A DNA stretch of 64,000 nucleotides, from assembly GCA_963170055.1 (NCBI GenBank), contig CAUJGJ010000002.1, positions 2,827,846 through 2,891,845 of the forward strand, written 5' to 3'. Under the pieces are notes generated by a model. It was given only the letters and a program-made list of their open reading frames with translations. It had not been told where the DNA came from and searched no databases. Positions 1 to 35,517 of the stretch are shown here, piece after piece. Within the stretch, counting starts at the first letter, position 1. Each line of letters begins with the position of its first letter. The translations under genes were made by a program, and so were the position numbers. This DNA is from Halisarca cf. caerulea. Its lineage: Eukaryota; Porifera; Demospongiae; Chondrillida; Halisarcidae.

Positions 1-573
1 AAGACTGCTATCCCACCAAAGCTCAAACAACAGCGAGACAACCTCACAGAGTTGTACCGTCTTGCTGACAGGTTAGCAGTCTACCTCAAATGGGTGTGGT
101 TGTGATCTGTAGTGTGGGTGTGGTTGTGATGTGGAGCATAATACGTGTAGTTGCAATGTATAGTGTGGGTATATGTACGTAGTTATGTGGAGTGCAGGTG
201 TAGTTGTGATGTGGAGTGTGGGTGTGGTTGTAGTGTGGGATGTACGTGGTTACAGGTGTAAATGTGGTGTTAAGTGTGAGTGTGACGGTGATGTGAGGGA
301 CTTTGAGAATGTAGCATGAGTGAATGCTGGAGTACTGTAGGTACATGAACAGTACACACTACATACGTACATGCATACATATGTGTAATGTACACCTCAC
401 ATGTTATCACATTCACCTCTCCCCCCATACCCAGTGAAGAGGAAGTCATAGACGTGACGTGTAGTTTGTGTCATCTGAAGTTTGGGTCACGTCGCACCCT
501 CGTACAGCACCTGAGGTCCAAGCCCCACCAGTACGAGGAGAGACTGGTCATGGACAAACTGGAGGGACAATGA
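1..573 (+). CDS. C-terminal end of a zinc-finger protein (partial)
   Basis: The last two exons of a gene that starts before the window: exon <1-71, donor GTTAGC, and exon 435-573 after a pyrimidine tract ending CCCAG, stop TGA at 571-573. Phase 2 at the junction is kept, giving 69 visible residues. The second exon has a single C-x2-C-x12-H-x5-H finger (CSLCHLKF...QHLRSKPH), the spacing of the matrin/U1-type (zf-met) group, which in known proteins binds RNA or double-stranded RNA. It lies 22 residues from the C-terminus. The first exon is basic and helical (KLKQQRDNLTELYRLADR). I do not recognise the family. A poly(A) signal follows at 1025-1030. The next gene is convergent on it. Confidence 0.7.
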
Positions 574-1285
574 TCTCCAGTGAACTAGCTCCACTCTCAG
601 CCATACGGCTTTCATAGTCACTTTTACAGGTTTTTCACTTATCCCAACTTTTGACATGATCTGTTATATTACTTCAGCTTTTATGTACATCATATCCAAT
701 CTAAATTTTAATAATATGAATGATTATGAAACTGTGAATCTTGTCTAATTATTATATGGGTGTTTCTGTTGATTGACTGTGGCCAACTAAGACTAGATGT
801 AGGCAGTATAGCATGCAATGCATTTTGCAAGCTCATATCTGTGTATTGCAAGCTCTGCATATTATTTCAAGCTGTGTATATATATTATTGCAGTTTACAT
901 GAGTGGAAACTTGTCAGAAAGAAATCTAGCTCTTATATAATTGCTGTCGATTTCTGCATAAATTCATGTGACCCAGTTAATGCTCCACTATGAAAGTTTA
1001 ATTGGTTATAGCGAATTAAAACGAAATAAACAATAATTATTATAATGTATAATATATTTTCTGGAGCAACACGCATGCACATACCAGCCCCGCGATATAT
1101 ATTAATGTATTGCAATCTGGTCGACTGTTATTTCATGCATTTTCCCATCACACAAGAGCTGTTAACTCATATGTATAATATTATTACATCACAGACACTC
1201 CAGACAACTGGACAATAATGTAAACATACAATATTATAGTACACTAGTTACAACACGTTCTATGGGTTGGAGATAAAATGGCGGT
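574..1285. other. Intergenic, convergent 3' ends
   Basis: Between the zinc-finger stop and the kinesin light chain stop. AT-rich. 960-1020 resembles the inner part of the transposon family complete at 13047-13192 (shared words CATGTGACCCAGTTAA and TATGAAAGT). No other gene seen. Confidence 0.5.
1025..1030 (+). terminator. AATAAA poly(A) signal
   Basis: AATAAA about 450 bp after the stop codon of the zinc-finger gene and on the same strand. Plausible 3' end; no transcript evidence. Confidence 0.45.
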
Positions 1286-10316
<9,031 letters not shown>

Positions 10317-10597
10317 TCCACGGCTAAGCTCGATATTCTACCCTTTCTTTGGACAGCTTACGTATTCTGGCGAACGAGACAGAAGGGAATTACGTGTGGT
10401 GTTTCTGAAGCCGTAAAGCATTGGTATGCGCCAGAAGGCACACGTCCGTATACATTCAGCCCAGATCCAACATACATTCACATTTGGAAATTTTGGTTTT
10501 GGACTGGAATCTTGCCTGCACTATTTAAAATGGCGTCAATCAATGGTAGGAACAGTCGTCGAGGACTTGTTTAATTTCATATTCAAATTCACAACTT
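10317..10597. promoter_or_regulatory. Divergent promoter region KLC / PAXIP1
   Basis: 281 bp between the two start codons, which point away from each other, so both 5' UTRs and promoters must lie here or in unseen upstream exons. It contains AAAATGGCG at 10527-10535, resembling a YY1 core, and an alternative ATG at 10530 whose frame stops after 14 codons. No TATA box in an obvious place. Confidence 0.5.
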
Positions 10598-26090
<15,493 letters not shown>

Positions 26091-26439
26091 TAACAAGCTC
26101 CCAAAGTAGACTCTCCAACCAGTGACACACAGCGAAGATGTTTGTGTGGTGTGCATGTGTTTGATAGGGTTTTTTGTGAATTTGAATCACTGTTCATGTG
26201 CATACTGTATCTGATCATAATCACATCAAAGAACTCACGTATACATGTTATATTCAGTAAGATTGCAACGTATAGTACATATGTTGTGTGTATACTGGTG
26301 TGTATGTGTAGCATTTCAACACATTTACTATATTAGGGGCAGTCACTGGAGTAGTTTGTTGTTATGGATAAACTGTCCAGCCTTACTCGACTACTACTGC
26401 TGAACTCCCAATTTGTGGAGACAACACTGACACTGGACA

Positions 26440-26621
26440 TTCAGTAGAACATCGTTAGTAGGAACACTGTTAATGAGTAATACCTGGTTAGGAAGTACAA
26501 GGATATATGATACCCCAGCTTATAACCCATAATACTAATCTATATGGTTAGCAAGTACTACTGATAGTGAGTAGCAGTTTGGAGGGTCCCCAAGTGTACT
26601 CACTAACGAGGTTTGACTGTA
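26440..26621. mobile_element. Inverted-repeat element, GTTAGTAAG family, copy 1
   Basis: TTCAGTAGAACATCGTTAGT and ACTAACGAGGTTTGACTGTA ends. Differs by only a few bases from 59832-60011. Confidence 0.85.
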
Positions 26622-26799
26622 CGTACGTAGCTTGTGGTTGACACTGTTTTGACTGAAAACATGCATGCATTCTGGACCCAACCCACCAGTGTGGTGGACC
26701 CAACCCACCAGTGTGGTGGACCCAACCCACTAGTGTGGTGGATTGAATCTATATTATAATTAAATGTACAACACCACACATGCACACAGGCAGGCACAG

Positions 26800-26864
<65 letters not shown>
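26800..26864. repeat. (CA)n microsatellite, intergenic
   Basis: About 65 bp of CA between PAXIP1 and DNAJC17. Confidence 0.95.
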
Positions 26865-26866
<2 letters not shown>

Positions 26867-27138
26867 CACACATTACTGCACTTGTACACTGTATATGCAA
26901 TCAATTGCAAAACATATACAATTTTTGAATAGTTGAATAAAATGTATACACAGAGAAGCAATTAAAAATACAACCCCCGAAACAACAATTCAATACAGCC
27001 ATCAATGAAAGTAAATAGGTGTGTGTGTGTGTTGTGTGTGCTGTACTGTATATTATACATAAACATGCACACAAGTAGTGTTTCAATTCTGCTATACATA
27101 TTTCTGTGGATCATGAGCTGCTAATCGTTAGCTGTCTG

Positions 27139-30046
27139 TCAGGAGCTGTCGTCATCTGCTACCAGTTGTTGAGCAATCCTCTTCCTCTCTTCAGCCTGTC
27201 TCATTCTCATCAGTGTAATGCTCTCATAGTCTTTACTATCATGTAATGGGAATGGGGATTGGGATGGTGCTGTTGAGGTTGCTGGTGGAATGGGATTGGA
27301 AACACGGGAACAAGTTTGGAAGTCTGTTTGAGCTGGTGGCTGTCCTTCCAGCCAAGTGACATGAAGTGGGTTACTTGCGAGGCCTTCTTCCTTCTCAAAA
27401 GCCCGTTGCTACAAGTGCACAGAGTCCAAAACGTGTTAAACAGTGACATGTGCAAGAGTTCATGTGTATGTGTACAAAAACCTATGTGGATGCATAAGTG
27501 TAGAATTTTGGGACTCAATCTGATGGCTGGTGTAGACATATGGCTGGTGTAGACAGAGGCTGTTTTGTAAGGCATATAACAACACACTACTGGCCGGGAA
27601 GGTGTGGCTGCTATATAGGTATGTGACTACATGTTTCATACAGTGATCACTATAGACAGGTGGCTGCTTCATACAGTGACCACTATAGACAGGTGGCTGC
27701 TTCATACGGTGACCACTATAGACAGGTGGCTGCTTCATACAGTGACCACTATAGACAGGTGGCTGCTTCATACGGTGGCCACTATAGACAGGTGGCTGCT
27801 TCATACGGTGACCACTATAGACAGGTGGCTGCTTCATACAGTGACCACTATAGACAGGTGGCTGCTTCATACGGTGGCCACTATAGACAGGTGGCTGCTT
27901 CATACAGTGACCACTATAGACAGGTGGCTGCTTCATACGGTGACCACTATAGACAGGTGGCTGCTTCATACGGTGACCACTATAGACAGGTGGCTGCTTC
28001 ATACAGTGACCACTATAGACAGGTGGCTGCTTCATACGGTGATCACTATAGACAGGTGGCTGCTTCATGCAGTGACCACTATAGACAGGTGGCTGCTTCA
28101 TACAGTGACCACTATAGACAGGTGGCTGCTTCATACGGTGATCACTATAGACAGGTGGCTGCTTCATACGGTGACCACTATAGACAGGTGGCTGCTTCAT
28201 CCAGTGACCACTGCAGACAGGTGGCTGCTTCATCCAGTGACCACTATAGACAGGCGACTGCTTCATACGGTGACCACTATAGACAGGCGGCTGCTTCATA
28301 CGGTGACCACTATAGACAGGTGGCTGCTTCATACGGTGACCACTATAGACAGGTGGCTGCTTCATACGGTGACCACTATAGACAGGTGGCTGCTTCATAC
28401 GGTGACCACTATAGACAGGTGGCTGCTTCATACAGTGACCACTATAGACAGGTGGCTGCTTCATATGGTGACCACTATAGACAGGTGGCTGCTTCATACG
28501 GTGACCACTATAGACAGGTGGCTGCTTCATATGGTGACCACTATAGACAGGTGGCTACGTCATACAGTGACCACTGCAGACAGTTTCACCACATGCACAC
28601 ATACACAATGTGACATCTTATCAAGGGATTCAAGGAGACTGAAGCTTGCAACGGAGGAAACCGCTTTTTCCATTTTTACACCAATTCCCTTCTCTCAGAA
28701 ATACAACAAACTAATAGTACGAAAATATAGCGGCATATGTACACACTACCAATTTGTTATACATATTTCTGGGGAAGGGAACCGCTTGGGTGAAAATAGA
28801 AAAGGGGGTTACGACTGTACTGTACTGTACATTGAGTGACATGCAGTGAGAACATAATTCGTATGCATGCCAGCCGTGCAGAGCTTTGCCAGGGAGCATA
28901 ACTCTCAGTGACAGTACATGACATTGTGTACCTGAATAAGCCTGCACTGTTCTGCCACTAGCCACAGTCAATGGCCCTACCTTCGAACATTACTTGAGTT
29001 GATATTGAAGTATGTACGTATGTACTGTATGTACAGTGAACTCTCTAAATCGAACACCTTTACGACCAAGAAATGGTTCGGTTTAGAGAGGTTCTGTATG
29101 TACAGTGAATATGGAGGACAGGGCTTCGAAAACATCCACTTTAGAGAGGGTTCCAGATTGAAGAGGGTTCAGTTTAGAGAGGTCTCACTGACATACCAGC
29201 ATACATACTGTACATACCAGCATTAGGACAGAAAGAAAAACACACTACTCACAGCATCAAATGCTTCCTCAAAGGAAATCACAGCCTTTCCGTTCTTCTT
29301 TGCAGACACCAACACATGATTAAGAGGACCGTATTTTGAGAAGAGCTGTTCGAGTAGCTCCTTATTATAGCCGCCATTAGTAGTATCAGATTTCTTGCTC
29401 TTCCAAATTACCTTTAGAGTTGGCAGAGTATCTGTCCCACTCTGCGCAGTGTGTGTGTCTGCGAAGACCAAAACCAAAAAGTGAAGTTAGTGAAAGAATT
29501 ATGACTTACATGTAGAACAATTTGATCAAAATCAGCCTATACCACGTACTGTGTAAGTGGAAGAACTTCAAAGATCTACTTCATTTTTATATACAGGAGA
29601 ACAAAGCCTCAAAGAAATTACCTGATGTCTTTAGAAACTCCTTTCTCAACATTTCTTCATGTTCTGCTATTCTCCTCTTTCCCTCTTCACGCAGTCTTTC
29701 TATCTGCAACAACACAGGGCACACATCTCCACACTACACTTGGCACTATACACTGCTTGTGAGCATCACCTCCTTCTGCATTCTCCTGGTGGCCTCTGCC
29801 TCATCCACAAAGTTTTGTTTCTGTTGAGCCTCTTTACTTTCCAGTTCTGAAAGTGGCACGAAAAGAAAGAAATTCATTGGTCTCCACCAGATGCATTAAC
29901 CATCAAGATAATTCAACAGCACTACAAGATATCACACAATATGCGCATACGTATATGTACATGTTTGTGTTGGTGTATGCTAGGATTTGTAAACTCTCTA
30001 AAACTATGCTTGGTTCAAATGATCATATTAATGTTTCATGCACACA

Positions 30047-30117
<71 letters not shown>

Positions 30118-31153
30118 ACCTTCTTTGAACTTTCTTCGTTTGGCTGACAACTTCTCATTCCTTATTTTGGCAGCAAATTTAGCCTTCAGTAAGTTGTCAT
30201 AAGCTGCCTTAGCAGCAGGATCAGTGAGTATGTCATAGGCTTGAGAAAGCTTTTGAAACAAGTCAGCTGCCTTTTTGTTACCAGGATTCTTGTCAGGATG
30301 GTATTTCAGAGCCTTCTTTCTATAAGCTTTGGTAATCTATATGGGGAAATGAGGTGCTTTGTACGGTCAACCAGGAGAAACCTCAAGGGCCCAACACACA
30401 CAATGTATCATAATGGTGCTGTCTCTACACACTGAGACAGAGCAGTAGTAAATAAAATGGACATCTTAATTTAAGCAGATATACAAATCAAAATACATTT
30501 CGAATGATCCGCACTTACTCCAATAAGCATAGGCTATATGTTGACAAAAATTCTGCTGTTTGGAGTATATACCCGTGCTCTGACCGTATATGCAATGTGA
30601 TCATTGACGTGCAGTTTTGGACAGTCACTTGTGATATCTTGGACACCATGTTGAACCACACCACATTAAAATTCCTTTGCGTTTTGCTCATTTCTGAACG
30701 AATATATACCAGATAAACACTCATCTCTAAGCACTGTACAGTAGAATTACTTGTTAGGATTTTGTCGCATGAGCCTACAGCTTGAGCAGATGCAGTTTTA
30801 AATTTCCGTCTAAATAAAAGTAAGGTAAAAGCAGGTAATTCCGGGAACGTTCCTATACTTTCAGTTAGTAGACTTATTGAGGTAAAATAAATACCGGTAT
30901 AATATACGCAGAATATGGCGGTACCCTTTCCTTTAATCTCCTTCGGCTATTCAGTTTATGTACTGAAAATTACGAGGAAAATTACGAATTTCTCGAAATT
31001 ATCTGCTGTTACCTTATCTATCACTCCATTAAAGATGGCATTAAACAACATAAAAATGCATACCTCTTTATCCGTGCAATCTTTTTCCACACCAAAGAAA
31101 TCGTATAGGTTCTCTGCGCCAAGCGATTCAGCAAGATCGCTAGCGGCAGCCAT
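27139..31153 (-). CDS. DNAJC17: DNAJC17, J-domain plus RRM protein, 6 exons
   Basis: Hsp40-type co-chaperone of the nucleus, linked to pre-mRNA splicing in other animals and fungi (Cwf23 relative). Exons: 31153-31064, 30336-30120, 29846-29770, 29703-29622, 29458-29253, 27408-27139. These give 313 residues; human is 304. The J domain is at the N-terminus (LYDFFGVE) with the catalytic HPD at residues 43-45 in [10 protein letters not shown] charged helical linker follows ([11 protein letters not shown]). An RRM-like domain spans about 166-245 ([16 protein letters not shown]). The family tail is present ([12 protein letters not shown]). Intron 2 starts directly in a TG repeat. Intron 5 carries a 33-bp minisatellite of about 950 bp. 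The gene is head-to-head with COMMD3 and tail-to-tail with PAXIP1. Confidence 0.94.
27640..28590. repeat. 33-bp minisatellite, about 29 copies
   Basis: Unit GGTGACCACTATAGACAGGT + GGCTGCTTCATAC; mostly CGG/CAG variants. Lies in DNAJC17 intron 5. Unit length is divisible by three, so open frames run through it, but they are repeats, not genes. Resembles the ends of the 2180-2329 element. Confidence 0.95.
29032..29191. mobile_element. Inverted-repeat element, TAAATCGAACACC family
   Basis: TACAGTGAACTCTCTAAATC and GTTTAGAGAGGTCTCACTG ends. Ends about 60 nt from DNAJC17 exon 5. Confidence 0.75.
30041..30119. repeat. (CA)n microsatellite touching the DNAJC17 exon 2 donor
   Basis: The transcript reads ...GAAG then GTGTGTATGTGTGTG: the donor is the first unit of the tract. 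Confidence 0.95.
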
Positions 31154-31192
31154 TTTGAGATCGCTCTCGGGACTTTCCCCGATTGGAACAAG
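31154..31192. promoter_or_regulatory. 39-bp bidirectional start region DNAJC17 / COMMD3
   Basis: Only 39 bp separate the two ATGs. They contain GGGACTTTCC at 31169-31178, an exact NF-kB consensus, and ATTGG (reverse CCAAT box) at 31182-31186. Either the 5' UTRs are minute or the transcripts overlap antisense. Confidence 0.6.
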
Positions 31193-34100
31193 ATGGATCT
31201 TTCTCCAACCGTACTTCTGGGTCTTCAGGTCGCTGGTTCCATCCCGGACAAGCCGTTTTCTATTCTTGTTGACCATGCAGTGGGAACTGTAATTGGCAAT
31301 GGAGATCTTACTTCACTTCACGGTTCGTTCGTGGTCTCGTCATTGCACGCTGTTGCTCACGCTCGTACATGCATAGATACTCCAACAACTATGGTACATG
31401 CATCCCGAAGAAATGGCGGAGATTAATTTGCAGACTCAATGTCACAGGATACCTACTGACAAATTGCTATAATATTCTATGTGTTAGTGTCATCAGGGTA
31501 AATCAGGACCTTTGTATGACCATAGATATTCGACCCTATGTGAAGACGTCCTTGGTGTTTGTATTCTTACTCTCTTTGTTCTCTTCTTGATTCTATTTGT
31601 AACTAGTTGAGTGTCCTACAACAACTTCATTCCTCGCTTCATTCTATCTGCATCACACTAGTCTCGCGTAGCCAGACCCGCACTCGCCGCCATTTTCAGG
31701 CTGGCTACGCGAGACTAGCACCACACCATTATAGAGAGTCTGTGATCACACCATAGATAGTACCTTGACGAGCATCCACTACACTACACAATAAACTTAC
31801 TGTACCCCTGTTCCCTAGGCTGATTGGTGTGGCCATTGTTACCTAGTTTGGCTGTTGAAGTATATATGGTAATACAGTTGAGCCTCGGTTATCTGAACAC
31901 CTCTGTTCCTGGGCCCATTCGGATAAGTGAAATATTCGGATAATCAAAATGGACATGCCCACGCAAAAGTATAGGCTGCAGACAATAATTAGATTCTCAT
32001 GTGCACACAGATCTACCATAGACACGATATACTACGTAGTATATAGTGTCTATAGATCTACAATACATGCAGAATACAAACTGTGCATATACATTAGAAG
32101 AAGTCAGTGATGTTGGATTGCTTGAGAGCTAGAGTTCACCCTAGGGTACGTGGCTCCCAAAGCATTGGTGTGTTGTATGCTGAAGCCTCTGATTGACGCT
32201 CTGGCCAGGTCGTGCACTTGTCAAACATGCTAGCTGCGTGACTATGGGACACAGGGAATGAATATCATTTCAGTCTTTAGTTCTTTTTCCCCTGGCATTC
32301 GGATAATCAGGGATTCGGATAACCGAGGCTCTACTGTAGTGACGTTTCCCTCTAGTCTGGCATAGCCAACCCCTTCCTCCATTTTTATGATGTGATCTAT
32401 TGGTCTGAAAGAATAAATAAAATGGAGGAATGTGTCTGGCTATACAGGACCATATCCTCCTTGCACTGTAAGTACGGTAACCCACAGTATTTGACCGAAA
32501 GAAACATTGTTGAACAGCATCGTATTCTGCATATCAATCCAGCATATCAATAACGGCAGGAAGAGGCTCAAAATTATTCTCATGTTGAAGTGTAGATATA
32601 GCTGACCAATGTTGATGCACAGACATTCCAAACTAGGTGTGTATGTGATGGAGCAACAAAGTACATGTACGTAAGTGGGAACAATAAAGATACCGTAAAA
32701 CGTAGCTGTACGTACTATAGTACGTGTTAATATACAGTTGACCCTCTCTATAATGAACCCTGGATACAACGAACTCCCTGATATAACAAACATAGACCTT
32801 AGCATGTTCACCCAGAGGTAGAAATAGCATTTGACCTTTGCTAGGACAAATGGCTGACCCAGAATTATATTGGTAGGATATTTTGAGAATTGGTCAGCCA
32901 TTTATGCTCATTGATTTTGTATCATACTCACAATGGAAATAAACCATGTGATTGACAGAACAAAGAGTTGATTATTGGAGGCTCAGGTTTCAGTTTTAGT
33001 AGCTATGAGGACTTTACACACAAAGAATTGTTGATCAGCCAAATGGCTGACCTAACTTGGTTTTGGTCAGCCATATTCATGTTTTGTTCGGAAAATGGCA
33101 GATGGGGTAGACTGCTATTTCTAGCCCTGTTCACCAATTTACTCTGTTGTAAATGAACCCTGATGTAGTGAACACCTGATGTAGGGAACACCCTGATGTA
33201 GTGGACCTTTTCAGTGGTCCTGAGGTGGTTCGGTATAGAGAGGTTTTACGGTACACAGTGCTCTCCCCAGGTATCAGTTTGACTTGCTTTTCTTCTTCTT
33301 TCCTATTCTTTGAGTAAGAGCCTTGAGTGTCTTTGCTTGCAATTAAATGTACAAATGCACAACTTGAAACGTAGTTTTGTTACTTCCTGTACATTACGTA
33401 TGTACAGTCTAACTTGGTTAGTGTGCACCCTTGAGCGAGGAGAAAATAAGTACCAAGTCACATACTATCAGAGGTGATATAAACGTATTTACATGAGGTA
33501 GGGAAAGAGCAAGGAGTATGCACTCATGACCATGAATATGGCATTGTACTATCCCAGGTACTGTCTAACCAAGTTTGAGTACGCGTACATTGTTTCCCTA
33601 TGCACCTTCAGAGAATGCATCCTTGACGAAAGAGAACCAAATGCAGATGAAGGAAAGCTACTCGTCACTGATGACAATGTTGATCGAAGCAGCCAAGAAT
33701 GATGTGGGCGGTAGCGAAATAGTGTAAGTCACTGTTGTGCTGTTGGAAGTTTATGTTGTCTATTTAATGACATGCTATGAACGCACATACTGTACATGTG
33801 TGCTAGTTGTGAACAGTGAAACTTGCTTACTGTAGTAAGTACCTAGGTTGGTACTGTACATACTCCTGGACAATAAGTACTCCTCATTCTGCCCCTCCTA
33901 TATTATACATACAGTACATAAATCTGTCCTGATAGCAAGTATGTACCCCTGATAAGAAGTACTGATTTTGTCTTCTCTTTGAGGTACAGTACTTATAATT
34001 ACTAAGCAAGTTCTACTGTATTGTGTTGATGGTAATGGTAGAGTAGTACTGTACAGCAGAAAAGCTAGTTTTAGCCAACATTTGTCTGATCTTGAAACCT

Positions 34101-35482
34101 TTGTTTATTTCATCATGCTTTGTGATTTTTTTTGTCAAATTCTATGCACATTATTCAGATATTTACAGAGCACCTATCATATTTTATGTAACATTTTTCA
34201 ATAACATATTTGGACCTGCTTTATGTGTTAAATTTGACTATCTCAAATTTATTTATCAGACTTTTGCAAAAGTCATCTTGCTTCTGCCCCTAGCTGTGAC
34301 CAGTAGAAGGAAGGAGGGGAGGGGAGGGAGGGGGTGCGGCACTTGGAAATGACAGAAGTACTGGACCCTCATGATCTGTTTATTGGTGGCTATTACATTA
34401 GGAAGGAAAGAGGGGGGTGGGGTGCTTGGAAATGACAGAAGTACATAGGTTGATCTTCATGATCTCTTTATTGGTGGCTATTCCATTAGGCATCCCATTG
34501 TTTATCAATGCTGAAAAGTATAGGGTAACCCCTGACAACTGTTACCTGCCTCTGTTTTCTTATAGGTGTGGCAGAAAGGAAATAGGCGCTTAACAAAGAT
34601 TACCCACTTAATAGCGATATGTTTCAGCGTAACACAGAATATGGTGTCTACAGCTTCTGTTGGTTTAGAAGAATACCTTCTGTACATTGTAGTCTGTGGT
34701 TGTCACATTTATAAATAAGTCTGGACTCCTTTTATTGGAGAAGAATTAAATGCGGGAAAGAGGAAGGCAATGAGCATTATACTTTCTCTGTTTATTCTTA
34801 CTCTGCCGCTCCTGAAATGATAATCAATGCTTTTTAGTTTCTCTTCTCTTGAGTTACTGTTCCTCTTAGCCTATATTTGCTTTGACAGCACAGATTGCAT
34901 GGATGTATGTACTAGCAGTAGCTTTGGGAACCTCAGCCATTCTCTCCAACACGTATAGAGTATTTAGAACTCAACAGACGTTTAATGAACATACCTTAAT
35001 ACCAACAGCCAGGTAGGTGCTTAACATGAAAAGTTTGCGCCTAAATTTGAGTAGTGCTTATGTAATCAGCATTTACAGTATACTGATAGTATGTGTTGGG
35101 GCAATGTATACGGTATATATGGCATCATTACATCATGGGTCTCAGGGTTGTTTAGCCTTGCTCAGCATTCTGATTTCTTTTCTGTAACTCAAGAAAACCA
35201 CCAAAGCGGTATATCATTGTTCGCATGTAGGTGGCCACCTTCAGCACTAGCTGCTAATTTGTGTAGACTGAAAGCTGATACTCTGTGTGGCCTCTCAGGC
35301 ATTGAGTTTGGTCTCACTGTGCAGTATCTGGTTGCTGTATGTGTGCTATCAGTAGGCTAGCATTTGGTGGTCTGCTCCCCACAAGCAGACATTGTGACTG
35401 GACTCATCGGATCCCATAAACCACTGGAAATACTGTGACCTATATCTGTACAGAACCTTCACAGGCCACCACAGATAATATG

Positions 35483-35517
<35 letters not shown>

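Larger units (their letters stand above)
26091..27138. other. Intergenic, PAXIP1 and DNAJC17 tail-to-tail
   Basis: Holds an inverted-repeat element (26440-26621), three copies of a 20-bp GTGTGGTGGACCCAACCCAC unit near 26690-26745 and a CA tract. AATAAA at 26936 could serve PAXIP1 but is 850 bp downstream. Confidence 0.5.

Noticed and set aside
10530..10574. ATG GCG TCA... as the PAXIP1 start
   Set aside because: Its frame ends after 14 codons. Splicing from AATG/GTAGG is possible but no downstream acceptor in phase was needed; the ATG at 10598 gives MGIFKDFHVYL in frame with BRCT1.
27631..28839. Open frame of about 400 codons through the 33-bp repeat, on both strands
   Set aside because: The unit is 11 codons long, so all frames without a stop stay open. 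No start context, no homology, and it lies within a DNAJC17 intron.
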